Of a stretch of 64,000 nt of DNA, positions 1 through 12,424 are shown piece after piece. The stretch's first letter is position 1. Every line of letters starts with the position of its first letter. Under the pieces are notes generated by a model that saw only the letters and a list, made by a program, of their open reading frames with translations, was not told the DNA's origin and ran no database searches. The DNA is taken from positions 620,001-684,000 of the forward strand of contig JANEZZ010001513.1 of the NCBI GenBank assembly GCA_026122225.1, read 5' to 3'. This DNA is from Heloderma charlesbogerti. Taxonomy: Eukaryota; Chordata; Lepidosauria; Squamata; Helodermatidae. The position numbers were made by a program, and so were the translations under genes.

Positions 1-21
1 AAACAGTTGAAGGGACACTGA

Positions 22-25
<4 letters not shown>

Positions 26-52
<27 letters not shown>
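26..52. repeat. (GA)n microsatellite
   Basis: About 13 uninterrupted GA dinucleotides. Confidence 0.95.
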
Positions 53-1737
53 ATAAAAATGAAGTAAGATTTGTCATGCTCATTCTTAGGGATCACAAGT
101 TTAGGGAATAAGAGTGTTACTGAGTTCTTCCCACAGGCAGACAAACGTTCTCTCTCACCTCACACATGTTTAAAAGCCTTATTTTAAATTTGCAAACTCT
201 AAAGCAGAGGGTACCATGTTTTTCAGCATCAGGAACCCCATCAGAAATCTAATCAAAGGCAAAGAGTTGCAGCTTACATAATGTATTTGGATATCTTTGT
301 TATGGGTATCCTACTCTAGTTGGTGGACATAGTGCACTTATTCTGCCACATTGAGGGGGAAATAAAGCATTATTAGTTTTATCTTGTATGCTGTGTTAGC
401 CTCCTCCCTGATGTTCTAACTTTCCATGCTCCACATGTTTTTGACACAGGACGGCACTCAAACATGGAAGAGATGAGCCTACAAGGGTACTTTCAGATGT
501 GTAAAGTAAGATGAACTAGACCCAAGAGGAAGGCTCGGTATGAAGGAGTGAAACTTGCTGTACCTCTCTGTAAGACAAAATTCAGAACTAAGTTTCACAA
601 TTCATCCACTGTGCAAACCTTATATTATTGTCAGTTGATAGTAGTCCGACAAGAAGACTGTTGTGTCTCTTACTATCAATAAATATTACAGAGAACATAA
701 AATCATGAATAAGCTTTAAATCAAATTTGCCTTAACAATTTTTTTAAAATCCATTGTAGCTTTAAATACTCAATGTCACAAGCCAAGCAAATTAGTTTGG
801 TTCAAAGAACAAATCTAAAAAATGAGATCACTAAATTCTTGGTTTGATAGATTAGTAATAAATAATGTGCACCTATTCAGTCTGTACATTAAGTCTTTTA
901 TGTGGCCTTAAGGCACAGTCTTATGGCTGTGCCCATTATAGTGTAGCCATAGAAACTGCCACATTTATTTCTTGGATTGAAAATATTAATATAATGCAGC
1001 AAATGGGAATTTAATCTAATCTAATCTACTGATGGTTGGCTGAAGTCAAGAGAAGGTTGTGGTGCCTTTACAGCAAAAGACATATTATATCTGTTGTCTA
1101 CAGCTTGTTATTATTGATTAGAAAATGCAGTTAACAGCTACAACATTTTATGTGCTTTCCACCTCTAAGTAGGCTCACTGAGCAAGCTTCAGCCTTATAT
1201 ACTGAGGACTCTTTTTTCTTCTTAATCAGATGGAATCACAAAATCTGGAGAAAACGGATTTAAGTAAAGTGCATTTAACTTACTACAAATGAAATCATTG
1301 CTGAGCTTCATAAATAAATAGTTATACTGGGTGTGTAATATATAGGGTAGTTTGCAACAACAGACTTTACAATTGCAGATCACAATCCTGTACCCACCAA
1401 TAGTGTACAGAGTGCAGGGTGAAGGTGCTCTTTGTGCACACAAGCACATGAGGAGCTGGATATTCTATTAAGCCTCATCCAGATCCCAGGGGGACTACGC
1501 AGATGAAGTCTTTCTGCTGCACCACAGCTATGCACTGTGCATTTCTGCACAACATGGCAAAGCAAGACCTCTGAACCACCAAGGCACAAATACGGGAGCC
1601 TCAGTTGCCAACTCACACAGGTTCCACATTAGTTTAGTCTTGGACTCAGGGACAAAAGACATTACTTTAAAGATGTAGCTAGCAGCTATGTCGTTTCTGC
1701 GCCTCCCCCACCCCACCCCCCGGCCACCCAAGTCATC
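53..1737. other. Intronic sequence, no feature seen
   Basis: AT-rich sequence without recognisable repeats or coding potential. Reading frames here are short and have no family resemblance. Confidence 0.6.
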
Positions 1738-2700
1738 TTTATTCTAGAGTAGGCACAGGGGCCCCAATCCAGACTGGGGGCCTTGTCCTTCAATTTCTAT
1801 TGCAAAATAATGGCCCATAAAACAAAAGCATCACTATTTTGCAATAGAAATTGCTGGCACACAGCCCCCAATCCAGACCAGACTCATAGCCAAGAAAGGG
1901 TTAAAGCTTCCTACACTGCAAGCTAGGGTCCCAGTCCAGATTGGGCCTGCTCTACCTATTCTGGAATAAAAATGAAAAATACATCACTGCTGTTAAGGTA
2001 GAAGTTTTGGTCTTCACAATGTGAAGGTGAAGGGGATAAAGCCCCTACTGGGAATTGGCTCCCTGGTTCAGCAACCAGTACTATGGCTATTCTGACTAGT
2101 GGAAGCAAGAGGCTACTGCATTAATAGCACACACGCTATATTCCATCTTCTCTCAGCCCCCAGGATGTGGCATTAGGCTGATAGACAGGTTAGGCCCTAC
2201 TACTCTAACTGAGCCTATAAGAACCAAATTACATATTACACTAACTGCATAGCTGAAGGGTAGCTTTTCCTTTACTCTAGTGAAAGCATGCACAGCCCCA
2301 ATTCAGATCAGGACCACCAGTATACCAGGAAGGGAGGATTAAAGCTTTCCCTAGCCCACTATTTATGAACTTGAGCATGCTCCGGGAGAGAGCGCAGGAC
2401 AGGAAGGCCTGGCGTGCTATGGTCCATGGGGTCACGAAGAGTCGGACATGACTTAACGACTGAACGACAAAGCCCACTATTTGCTTCCCAAAATACTCCT
2501 GCCCTCAACAGGGAGGTTTTAACAAAAGAAAAATAGTTTCCAATGACATCAATGGAGACTTGAAATAAGGTTGGGGGGGCGATTTCAGGAAGCAAATGGT
2601 GGCTGGGGAGGTTTCATTCTCCCCTCCCAGTATGCAGTGGTCCCCATCTGAATTGGGGTCCTGCGTACTTACACCAGAGTTAAGAAAAAGCTATCCTTCC
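1738..2700. repeat. Cluster of unclassified MITE-like repeats
   Basis: The phrase CCCAATCCAGACTGGGG or its complement recurs near 1762, 1868, 1931, 2297 and 2645. At 1791-1812 and 1832-1853 there is a 22-bp inverted repeat with one mismatch (CAATTTCTATTGCAAAATA). Related stretches occur at 19500-19680, 45046-45150 and 58105-58275, so this is an interspersed family, probably a non-autonomous DNA transposon. Boundaries are uncertain. The short BovB piece at 2365-2470 was inserted into it. Confidence 0.45.
2365..2470 (+). mobile_element. Short 5'-truncated BovB LINE 3' end with 12-bp target duplication
   Basis: The 106 bp match the last part of the larger BovB copies at 7698-7780 and 58672-58760 (reading L-RERAQDRKAWRAMVHGVT-type sequence). 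It is flanked by a perfect 12-bp direct repeat, AGCCCACTATTT, at 2353-2364 and 2471-2482. That is the expected product of target-primed reverse transcription with extreme 5' truncation. Confidence 0.85.
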
Positions 2701-2894
2701 GCTACACAATTAGCATAACAAGTAGTTTAGCTCTAACTAAGCTTAAGCACGTGCAACTGAAACAACTGCATTTTGGTTCTCTATTTACCCCTGCCTCCAC
2801 TTCCCTCTAGTTCTTAAATGTCGAATTTTAAATTATAAGCACCTTGGGGCAAGGACCTGTCGTCTGTAAAATACTAATGGTGAAATAACAATAG

Positions 2895-2959
2895 CAACAA
2901 CAACAACAACAAATAGTAGTAGCAGCAGGAGCCGTAATAATAACAACAACAACAACAGC
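2895..2959. repeat. (AAC)n-rich simple repeat
   Basis: Imperfect AAC/AGC/TAA trinucleotides. The preceding 2820-2890 (TATAAGCACCTTGGGGCAAG) resembles the 3' end of an old SINE-like repeat, so this may be its tail. Confidence 0.7.
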
Positions 2960-3131
2960 ATCCTGGCACAGCTCCATAACTGCCCCATCTCCTATATTAG
3001 GGGGAGGGCAGGGAGAGAAGGAGGAATGATACTCTGTAAAGTTATCATTCTACTTGACAGAGTGGTGAATATCTATTACATAGTATCAGTATAGAACACA
3101 AGTGTATACAGGAAAATCCCCGCGGTCAATT

Positions 3132-3606
3132 GACATGATAGAGGTCTACAAAATTATGCATGGTGTGAAGAATGTGGATAGGGAGACGTTTTTCTCCCTC
3201 TCTCAAAATACTAGAACCCGGGGTCATCCTATGAAGCTGATTGGTGGGAGATTCAGGACAGATAAAAGGAGGGAGTTCTTCAAACAGCGCATAGTTGAAC
3301 TACAGAACTCACTACCACAGGCTGTCGTGATGGCCACCAATTTGGAGGGCTTTCAGAGGAGGTTGGACAAATTCCTGGAGGAAAAGGCTATCAATGGCTA
3401 CTAGTCCTGTTGGCTATGTGCTACCTCCAGTACTAGAGGCAGTGAGCCTAGGTACACCAGTTGCTGGGGAACATAGGTGGGAGGGTACTGTTGCGCTCAT
3501 GTCCTGCTTGTAGGTTCCTGGTCAACAGGTGGTTGGACACTGTGTGAACAGATTGCTAGACTAGATGGACCTTGGTCTGATCCAGCATGGCTCTTCTTAT
3601 GTTATG
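3132..3606 (+). mobile_element. CR1-clade (L3-like) LINE, 3' end
   Basis: It encodes the C-terminus of a LINE ORF2 (DMIEVYKIMHGVKNVDRETF ... FLEEKAINGY, stop near 3403), then an untranslated tail ending GATCCAGCATGGCTCTTCTT-ATGTT. The copy at 17322-18549 carries the same protein and tail with small differences. It is 5'-truncated, with the endonuclease and the catalytic reverse transcriptase part missing. Confidence 0.85.
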
Positions 3607-5399
3607 ACATAATTGGGGGTACCGCCACCAACAAACCTGCCAAAGGTAGAGCGAACTGCAAGAAGCAGGTGAGATCTGTGCTTTCGTTAATTTTCATGCC
3701 CAAAGCAGGCATCCATAAATATTCATTCCTATTCCAGTAGATCAAATTTGACTCAGGCACCTAATAATAATTCATAGTCCTCAAGACCTGACTATTCTTT
3801 ACACTGTAGTATACTGCATAAATTCAGAAGATATATTCTGACAGGTGAAGCATTGTTGAAAAGCAAGTAAAGCACTTTGTCCTTGAAATGTTAACATGTA
3901 ATGCCATAAAGTATTCAAATAATAATTTACTCAATCTTTCAGGGTAATTAATTAAAATGTGCTGGGTGTTAAGAGGAAAATCACCTTGAGATTTTTAAAA
4001 AAAAAAAAGGAAAGCCTCTTCTTTTCCTCTCTGCACGCAAGCTGCTCCAATGAATTTGCCACATGCTTTTCCAGTTATGGTTTTTGATTTCAGCAGATAA
4101 TAAATAGCCAGGATCTAATTTTGCCATGTCAAAAGCGATTATGTTTCACAAGAAAAGGTGGAGTGCTTACCTACCAGATGAACGTGAAACGTAAAACCAC
4201 TTTTATTTATGTGATGTGTCCAAATTCAACTCAACCTGGCACTCTGTACTGAGACTGCATAGACTTTAACTGTCATGTGGATTTATGTACCCCAGGAAAA
4301 TGTCAAATATAAACATAAATTTAATCAAGGGAATGAAACCTTTATTATCCAAGAAACAAACAGAGTTTTTGACAAGTAATGTAAATTATCTTAATATATT
4401 TTTCATGATTTTTTTCCCAGAAGGTCAAAGGAGGCAACAAAAATGCACTGCTGATGAAATTGCTCTAAGGCTTAAGCAAAACACGGTTACTGATATATTC
4501 CAAGAAGAAATTTCTGCTCTGTAGCAGTTGCACTACAACTCAGACATGATTATTCTGGTCCCGTTCATTGTACCAGGACAAAACTGAAGCCTTACAACAA
4601 CAGATAATCAGGAGCCATGCATTTATTTCACAGTTTTCCTCAGTTGGGTCATCGTTTGGATGGTACTTTAATTGTTACAAAGGAATTTGTTCATGATGAA
4701 TAAGGATGCCATTCTCAATTAATACAGACAAAGGATCACAGCCATATTTGGTAAATGAGGTAGTTTTTGATGTATGCAAAGCAGGACAATTCAGAGAAAT
4801 GGTCACATACATCACTGCCTAAAGATATAAACAAGTTAATGACATTTTTGTGCATTTGCCCAACTACATGACTGCACATTTGTCTGGCAAGCACTTATTA
4901 ACCCCAAATTAAATAGCACAATTGCATCATATATTTACAGTGGGAGTACTGATACTTCCACTGCATGGCAACCATTATACAATGGTTTTTCACAAAAACA
5001 TAGTTGGTATTTAAATTTAATTTACAGTCAATTGAGATCAATGTACATGTTTTCATTTATTTCATACAATCGCAAACATACCACACCTCCTCTAAAACTT
5101 GTCCGCATGAACTGAAGCAATGGACCCAGCAGAATTATTACAGGGCCTTACAGTTAAACTGATATGGATCAAGCAAATAAAGGGACAGGAGATCAACAAA
5201 TCGTAAGATTAGTAACTTAGAGTACAATCACAAAGGATTGCTGCTCTTTAGATTGAAGGCTCAGAAATCAGAGCCCACCACCCACCCAATGCTGGCAAGA
5301 GCCATGCAGGGTGGGAGAAACGGCAGAGGCTTTTACATCCACCCCATCCGCCTTTAAAATGGGACCTTTAGGAAACTGCCCAGCTAAGACTGCCTTTAG
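3607..5399. other. Intronic sequence, no feature seen
   Basis: AT-rich, mostly single-copy in appearance. A 79-codon frame at 4285-4524 has no recognisable domain. Nothing further can be supported. Confidence 0.55.
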
Positions 5400-5792
5400 C
5401 ATTCCTGCTCCAGGAGCCCACACCAAAAGAAGTGAGGTGGATGGCTGCTCAGAAGAGGGCCTTTTCTAATGTGACACCCTGGTTGCTGAATGAGCTTTCA
5501 GAGAGGCTTGCTTGGCATCTACATTATGCGCTTTTCAGCTATGTGAAGACTTTCTTTTCCCAGGCATTTTAGTCTTTCAGTTTCTGTTGTTTAAAATCTG
5601 CTATTGTATTTTAAATCTTTGCACTGCTCCTAGGTTTTATTTTGGTTTTTATTTTTTATTTTGTAATATAGTTTTAAACTTTTTAACCTTCATGTTGTGT
5701 TTTATCATGTTGTATTTTATGGATTTAAATGTTGAGTGAGCTTTGGCTATTTGGCAATATAGAAATATAATAAACAAACAAACAAACAAATA
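5400..5792 (+). mobile_element. L2 LINE 3' end, degraded
   Basis: It aligns by eye with the last codons and 3' UTR of the long L2 at 27640-30721. Shared features are the GTGAAGAC-TTTCTTTTCCCAGGCATTTTAG-like C-terminus (YVKTFLFP), the T-rich stretch with CTCCTAGGTTTTATT, GAGCTTTGGCTATTTGGCAA and a final (AAAC)n tail at 5770-5792. The frame is broken. Confidence 0.8.
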
Positions 5793-6257
5793 AGGGGGAA
5801 ATCCTATGACCACTAGAAACTGTCTAAAGGGAGATGGTGAAAAGGTGGTGGTCCCAGGGGCTGGGGAGGAGACCATGCACCATGTGGCCTCCCCCCTCCC
5901 ACTCTGAAGCTCCCTGGCTAGGCAGGTGAAATCACCTGTCTAGCCAAACATGCAGGGCTGCTGCAGCATGGAGGCAAGGATCACCTCTGTGCTCTGGCCG
6001 CCCTGCACTGGATAGTCATCAGCCTCCTAGTTTGGAGGCTGATGACAATCTCCATAGGATTGTGCCCTAAAAGTACTTTTTAGCTAGATGGGCCTCTGAG
6101 ACTGTCTAGCTTGCTTATCTTCCTGGGGCGGGGATGGAAATTGAGACACTTTAAGAACTTGTGGATCCTGGGCTCTCTTCCTTCCTCCCCTCCCTGCCCA
6201 GAGGCCTATTTGGAATCACGAGTGATATGGTCAAAACCTCCAAAGAAGTAGCCATTT

Positions 6258-6412
6258 AAGACAACTAGTGTGCAGTAGCAACTTAAAGGTTATCAGTTCA
6301 TTATGGCATAAGCTTTTGTGGACTAGAGTTGAATCTGATGTAGTAGACACTAGTCCATGAAAGCTTTATGCCATAATACATTTAAGTCTTTAAGGGACTA
6401 CGGGATTCTCTG
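6258..6412. mobile_element. Palindromic MITE
   Basis: Inverted arms around TTATGGCATAAGCTTTTGTG (about 6302) and AAAGCTTTATGCCATAATA (about 6361), with outer parts CAACTTAAAGG and CTTTAAGGGACTA also in opposite orientation. This is a common squamate repeat pattern. A fragment with CACCTTAAAGTCTAACAAGA lies at 36355-36405. Confidence 0.65.
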
Positions 6413-6739
6413 TTATTTTGAAGTATGGAGATTTCTTCATATAGAAAATCATGTATTTAATTTGAAAAATTTGTATGCTTCCTTTCCACTTTAGTCTACA
6501 AAGCGACTCAAGAATTAGATAACAAAAATACATAAACACATTAAATAACAAAAAATAACTCTAAGAGCATAACAATACAAAATCATTAACAAAATGCAAA
6601 TGAAGCAACAGTCAATAAATAATAATGTTATTGACCGCTACCATATCAATACCATTAAAAACCCAGCAGATATTAATGATTCAATGAGTACAGAGATGGT
6701 AAAAAATAATAAAAACAGCAGATCACAGTTAACCATTAA

Positions 6740-7793
6740 ATTTTGGCTTAAATTGAAGAACGTAGGGAAAACCACTAAACCATTCAGGTATGTCCTAAAT
6801 CATATCCCTTATGAATATACAGTGGAGGTGAGGAATAGATTTCAGGGATTAGACCTGATAGACAGAGTGCCTGAGGAACTATGGACGGAGGTCCGTAACA
6901 CTGTTCAGGAGGCAGCAACTCAATCCATCCCAAAGAAAAAGAAATGCAAGGAAGCAAAGTGGCTGTCTGATGAAGCTTTATACGTAGCTGAGGAAAGAAG
7001 GGAAGCGAAAAGCAAGGGAGAATGGGGCAGATATACCCAACTGAATGAAGATTTCCAGAGAATAGCAAGGAGAGATAAGAAGGCCTTCTTAAATGAACAA
7101 TGCAAAGAAATCGAGGAAAACAATGAATGGGAAAGACTAGAGATCTCTTCAAGAAAATCGGAGATCTCAAGGCAACGTTTTGTGCAAAGACGGGCATGAT
7201 AAAGGACAAAGAAGGCAGGGACCTAACAGAACCAAATAAGATTAAGAAGAGGTGGAAAGAATACACAGAAGAACTATACAGGAAAGATCTGAATGTCCCT
7301 GATAGCCATGATAGTGCGGTCACTGAACTTGAGCCGGGCATCCTCGAGAGTGAAGTCAAGTGGGCCTTAGGAAGCATTACTAACAACAAAGCTAGTGGAG
7401 ATGACAGCATTCCAGCTGAGCTATTTAAGATCCTAAAAGATGATGCTGTTAAAATGCTGCACTCAATATGCCAACAAATTTGGAACATTCAACAGTGGCC
7501 ACATGATTGGAAAAGGTGAGTTTACATTCCAATTCCAAAGAAGAAAATGCCAAAGAGTGTTCAAACTACCGTACAATTGCACTCATTTCACATGCCAGCA
7601 AGGTGATGCTCAAAATCCTTTTGAAGGCAAAAGGAGAAGGGGACAGCAGAGGATAAGATGGCTAGATAGCATCACCGATGCAATGTATATGGACTTGAGC
7701 ACACTCCGGGAGAGAGCGCAGGACAGGAAGACCTGGCGTGCTATGGTCCATGGGGTCACGAAGAGTCGGACACGACTGAACAACAACAACAAG
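6740..7793 (+). mobile_element. RTE/BovB LINE, internally deleted
   Basis: The first segment, to about 7125, encodes the BovB linker between endonuclease and reverse transcriptase (VEVRNRFQGLDLIDRVPEEL, then RRDKKAF). A frameshift near 7120 leads into 7127-7519, with DLFKKIGD, EYTEELYRKDL, VKWALGSITNNKASGDD and SICQQIWN, which start the reverse transcriptase. A stop follows at 7517-7519. At about 7620 the sequence jumps from HASKVMLKIL-type to GKRRRGQQRIRWLDSITD-type sequence near the C-terminus. The palm with its catalytic aspartates is therefore absent. The element ends CGACTGAACAACAACAAC, as does the 58280-58772 copy. The endonuclease is also missing, so it is inactive. Confidence 0.9.
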
Positions 7794-8494
7794 ACAGAAA
7801 AGTCTGAGGTATGCACCTAAATGATACTAAAGCTGCCTTGTAAATAAACCCACAGCGGTTTCTAGCTGGCATGAAAATTTACTAGCCTGCTAGAACTGGC
7901 AACAGAGAGAAAGAGAGCTGAATGTCTATGTTGGCCACAGAGAACAGGGCTTTCTTCTTCAAGCAACCCACTTGGTTTCTATGCTGGGTGCAGATGAGGG
8001 ACCAGGTGCTCCATCCGTCCTCCGCTAGCTCACTCACTCGCCTCTTAAAGATCACATCCACTTGGAGTGCATACTCAAGGGAACCTAGGGGAATGCACCT
8101 TGGGATTGTTTTTAAAATGCATTAATTGATTTTAATTAATGTTAATGTGTCCATGTGGTTGAAGTCACACTAACAACTTCAGCCACTAACGGAAGACTTC
8201 CCTAACCAGCACATTGTTTTGCAATCCACTTTGAAGCCAGGGGAGGTTAGTGGGCTGAGGGACAAAGTTATACATCTGCCCTACCTCCCTGCTATGGGGA
8301 GCCCCTCTCAGTGGAATGGAGTGACCAGACCCCTCCCTTCAGGGACTATACAAGTGCACCTGGCAGGGGCCATGCCTAGAAGTGCCAGTGGGCATGGCTT
8401 CACTCAGACAGGGCAGGCACAATGGCTAGTATCCAAAGGGGCACCGATTCCAAAGAGTTAGCATTTCTTGGAGCAATCCCAACTGAGCAGAAAC
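7794..8494. other. Intronic sequence, no feature seen
   Basis: No coding or repeat signature I recognise. Confidence 0.5.
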
Positions 8495-8720
8495 GCTCAT
8501 TTATGGAAGGGGGCAGATCAGTGGAGCTTGCATGAGGGAGCTCCACTGATGTGTCCCTATCCAGAAATGAGTGTTTCCACTTGTTTGGGGGTTCCACTAG
8601 GAAGCCTTAGATCTCCGTTGCATAAGTGGTGGGGCCCACCACTTGTGGAAGGGAATTGGCAGGGCATAGGCACCCCGTTTGGGTGCTGCCCAATGTGTCC
8701 AACTTTGACAGCTGTGTAAA
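8495..8720. repeat. Unclassified interspersed repeat (copy 1)
   Basis: It shares an ordered series of words with 15490-15695: GGGGGCAGATC-GTGG, AGAAAT-AG-TTT, then a CCACT-GCA-AAG stretch and GGAATT-GCAGGGC. Both copies sit near sequence resembling GGCAGTATCCA. A non-autonomous DNA transposon is likely but the ends are not fixed. Confidence 0.5.
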
Positions 8721-8785
8721 TTTTCTTGAAGACTTTGTGGTATCCAACTAAGGGCTATTCCAACCCATGCGAAGCCAGGTCTCTT

Positions 8786-8943
8786 TGCTGGGGAATGTGG
8801 GCAGGAGAGTGGGCAGGAGAGTGCTTTTGCACGCATGTCTTTTGTGAGTTTTCTGTGGGCACCTGGTTAGCCACTATGGGAACAGAATGGGGTACTAGAT
8901 GGACCTTTGGTCTGATCCAGCATAGCTGTTATTATGTTCTTAT
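8786..8943 (+). mobile_element. CR1-clade (L3-like) LINE 3' UTR fragment
   Basis: It corresponds to the 3' UTR of the copies at 3132-3606 and 17322-18549, including GCTGGGGAA, CTAGATGGACCTTTGGTCTG and ATCCAGCATAGCTGTTATTA, ending TTATGTTCTTATG. Only the terminal 160 bp remain. Confidence 0.8.
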
Positions 8944-10456
8944 GCTAAATGGTTTATATGGGAGAAGCCTTTCAACGTCTAGTTACTGTTCCCTAATCTC
9001 TAGTGATGAGGCCCTAATCACTGTATGGACCCTGGGCTCCATACAAATTTCAAAGCATGTTTGGGGGCTTAGGCTTGGGATCATTGCAGGAATTGGGTTC
9101 TTTAGCCAGCCCAGCATGACCCAGGACCAGCAGGAGAGCTTGCCCTCTCCACTAGGCAAGCTTGAGCTCTAGGCATTGAAGTGCTGATGACTGTTGACAT
9201 GTCAGTGTCTATCTAAAATTAATTCAGACTCTGCACTGATGACCAAAGTAATGTTCACTTTAAAAAAGAACCACAGAATCCAACAGCAGGTTCCATTCCC
9301 CTAAACAAGATTTTTTTAAACAATGCCATCCCTTTAAAGTTTAATTAGAGTTTGCTGGCACAAACAGAAGCTCTCTCTCTTTAGACCAGTTATTTACTTA
9401 AATAAATCCAAGGAGAGTTTGTAGTTTTAACCATGAGTGCCTTCTGGAAGCTTTCAGAAGTACAAAATCTGACATATATTAGTATCTTGATATAAAAACT
9501 CCTAAACAGCAGAAACACCTTCCTAAAGTTTTTCTGCCAATTCCCAGGAATGCCTATTAAGAGATATGAAGAAACCATCAATTAATAGGATGGCCTTCCA
9601 TCCTCTGCTGCAAATACAGGTAAGACTGAGATTCTTTACTTGATCAGACAAATAGGTCCATCTGGTCCAGTCTAAGAGTGCCAAACCAAGCCACGAATAT
9701 GAATGTTGTATAAACAGTGAATTGCTTTCACCAACACCCTGCAGGTCAGAATTATACTGCCTCTGAAAGTCCAGGACCCCGAAGACTGGGGGGTCCAAAT
9801 GTGGCAAGTGACGATGTGAGGCAAACAGGCCTAGCAGCAGCACGTATCAGCATGGGCCCACTGGGGCTGATGCTGGTTGCCGCAGTATCTTTTCTGTTGT
9901 TTAAATCGTTTTATAGTCAGAGCTAGACACCCTAGCATCTGCGTGGTTACAGATGCTCATTTTATTATTTTTACTTTTAAATTATATTATCCCTTTCTAC
10001 GATGAAATGGTACTCATTACCATGTAAATTTGGGGATATGTTTAAGCATCATGGCAGCAAAAGAAAACTCAATTTTATTTCTGTAGTCATGAGGATGCTA
10101 GGATTAAATAAGTTTAAAATGCGAAACTGCACATGCTCAGAACATGTCTTCCTTCTTTAAATCAGAGTTGGCAAACATGGTGGTGCTCTAACATTTCAGG
10201 AATGTAGAATCAGTTGTAAAGCATGTCATGGTAATGGTGACAAAGGGAGGGGAGAAATGTTAACTGTATGCTTCACAACTGAAGTAAGACATAGGGCCAT
10301 CTAAAGGGGACCCTCATAAAATCATTGACTGCAGGTTCTAAAATGACCTGGTTGCATCACTGGTTCTGAAGATGTATTAACTCTAGTAGCCACTGGTAGA
10401 TCATCGACCATTTTCTGTGCTTGTAACTGCTGGCACATGCCAAGGTTTCCTGGTTA
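8944..10456. other. Intronic sequence, no feature seen
   Basis: Mixed-composition sequence. A short stretch near 9640-9690 (CAGACAAATAGGTCCATCTG) may be an old CR1-tail or SINE remnant. Nothing else can be supported. Confidence 0.5.
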
Positions 10457-10702
10457 CATTCATTCATTCATTTATTGCATTTATATCCCGCCTTTTTTCC
10501 TCTTGCAAGGAACCCAAGGCAGCTTACATTATCCTCCTCCTCTCCATTTTATCCTCACAACAACAGCCCTGTGAGGTAGGTTGGGCTGAGAGTCTGTGAC
10601 GGGCCCAAAGTCACCCAGTGAGCTTCCATGGCCAAGTGGGGACTAGAACCCGGATCTCCTGGCTCCCAGTCCAACACTCTCACCACTACACCACACTGGC
10701 TT
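10457..10702 (-). mobile_element. tRNA-derived MIR/CORE-like SINE, full length
   Basis: Read on the minus strand it starts AGCCAGTGTGGTGTAGTGGT (A-box-like) and has CCGGGTTCTAGTCC (B-box-like). It continues with CACTGGGTGACTTTGGGC, the phrase shared with MIR-type SINEs, then CTGCCTTGGGTTCCTTGCAA and a final (AATG)n tail. It serves as the undisturbed reference for the interrupted copy at 17143-18620. Confidence 0.85.
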
Positions 10703-10814
10703 ACATCAACTTGGTGCTTTTCTTTTACTGTAGAAAACAAATGGTGGTGGAGCTCAAATGGTATAACTAATCTCATTATTACAAAACAGTCAAGATGTCA
10801 ATACTAGCACCTGC

Positions 10815-10880
10815 ATACTAGCCCTGGGAATTCTAGCTACAGTCCAACACATCTGGAGGGCACCAGATTGGAAAAGGGCT
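10815..10880. mobile_element. Fragment of hAT-like MITE
   Basis: ACAGTCCAACACATCTGGAG and GGCACCAGATTGG match one arm of the palindromic elements at 18761-18873 and 30953-31093. Confidence 0.55.
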
Positions 10881-12059
10881 GGTTTTGCCAGCAACACTTT
10901 GGTAACAGTCTCAACACTTAACATTTTAAAACTGATGATTAGAATAATTTAATTTTCTCTAACAGGATAATAAAACATTATTATGTGATTTACCTGTTAC
11001 CCCTTAAAGTCTAACAGATCACAGTATGCACGGCATTGCATCTGCTCCAGAATAAAACTACTGAAATTAAACTCTGACCAAAGAAATGAGCTTCCAGACA
11101 TAATTCCCTTTGACATTCATGAATAAGATCTATAGGATGAAGCCTGTGACATGAAGAAATATTATTACTGCTAAGTTTTCTAAAATCCCCAAGTAATGAT
11201 GAAGGCAAGGAAATGGTTATTATAAAAACATGAAGTATATACTCTGCAAGTGTTATTGTATTCTCTCCATCTCAGCAACAGACACTAATCTATCTAAATG
11301 ACAAGATGAACATAACCCAGAGCATGGTGTTTTACACTAAATGTAGTTATAAGGAATGAACAACAACATTGGTTTGGAATGACGCGTTCATAGGTTACGC
11401 TGCATACGGAAGGCAATTTCAGAGTAGTGCAGTAAGAAAGACGTTACAGATGTTATACTTAATTCAGAGATGTAGATTAAAAACATGGAAAGAGTATATG
11501 TTGTACTGAACCCATTGTGGAGGGTTTTCACATGAAAGAGGTTTTATTTCTTTATTGATCAACTCTAGAAACACACACACCAAGTTGTGCCTACCATTGT
11601 GTCATTTAGAGATATAAATGCTGGAAACATTAAAAATTCAAAAATAAAGAAGAAAGCATTTTATTGGCACTGCACGAAACACATTATAAAACTGAGAGAT
11701 AACATTATATTGAGGAAGAGCTGTTGATAGCCATCGGTGGTCCCGTGCAAACAGAGTATTTAAAATATAAGAACAGCTCCAGGAGTGCATTTCAGTTCTT
11801 ACAATAAAGCATTCTGAAGGTGTAATCATAATTTAACTGCATACTATGTTGAGAAAATATAGTGTATGTTGAATTATTTTAAGCAAGGTTGGCCATAATT
11901 ACTTCCAAATATTCTTTGTCAAGTTTCTTTTTTTAGTGGATTTCATCTTTTGAAATCAACTCAAACTACTACTGAATTAGCCACACTACTGTGAAACCAT
12001 GCGTCTAAAAATACATTAAAAGATTATAATGAATTATCATAAGACCTGCCTGGGTCTTA
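10881..12059. other. Intronic sequence, no feature seen
   Basis: AT-rich, no repeat or coding signature recognised. Confidence 0.5.
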
Positions 12060-12424
12060 AGATCTTCAGAAGAGGTCCTTTTTTTGAGCCACTGCCTTCA
12101 GAGGCACATTTGGTGGTGACACTAGAGAGGACCTTCTCAGCAGCCATTCCCAAGCTATGGAACTCCCTCCCAAGGAATGCTAGGTTTGCTCCCTCTCTGC
12201 TGTCCTTCCTCCAGCAGGAAAAGCCTTTTTTTATTCAAGCAGGCCTTCAGCATGTAAGCACGTCTGCAGGGTTAGATGCTGTTTTTATTCTGTTATTGTT
12301 GTGTTTTTAATTGTGTTTTAATACATTTGTTCTATTATTGTTTTAATAAAGTTTTATTTATGATTGTAAGTCGCCTTGAGTGCCACTTTTCTTGGTAGAA
12401 AGTGGGGCACAAATCAAACAAACA
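12060..12424 (+). mobile_element. L2 LINE 3' end, degraded
   Basis: It encodes an L2 ORF2 C-terminus (RTFSAAIPKLWNSLP and then LLSFLQQ), comparable to [16 protein letters not shown] in the long L2 at about 30381-30430. A T-rich 3' UTR follows, then AAGTCGCCTTGAGTGCCACT and GTGGGGCACAAATCAAACAA as the tail. Confidence 0.8.

Noticed and set aside
6784..7488. 234-codon minus-strand frame
   Set aside because: It is the antisense shadow of the BovB coding region.
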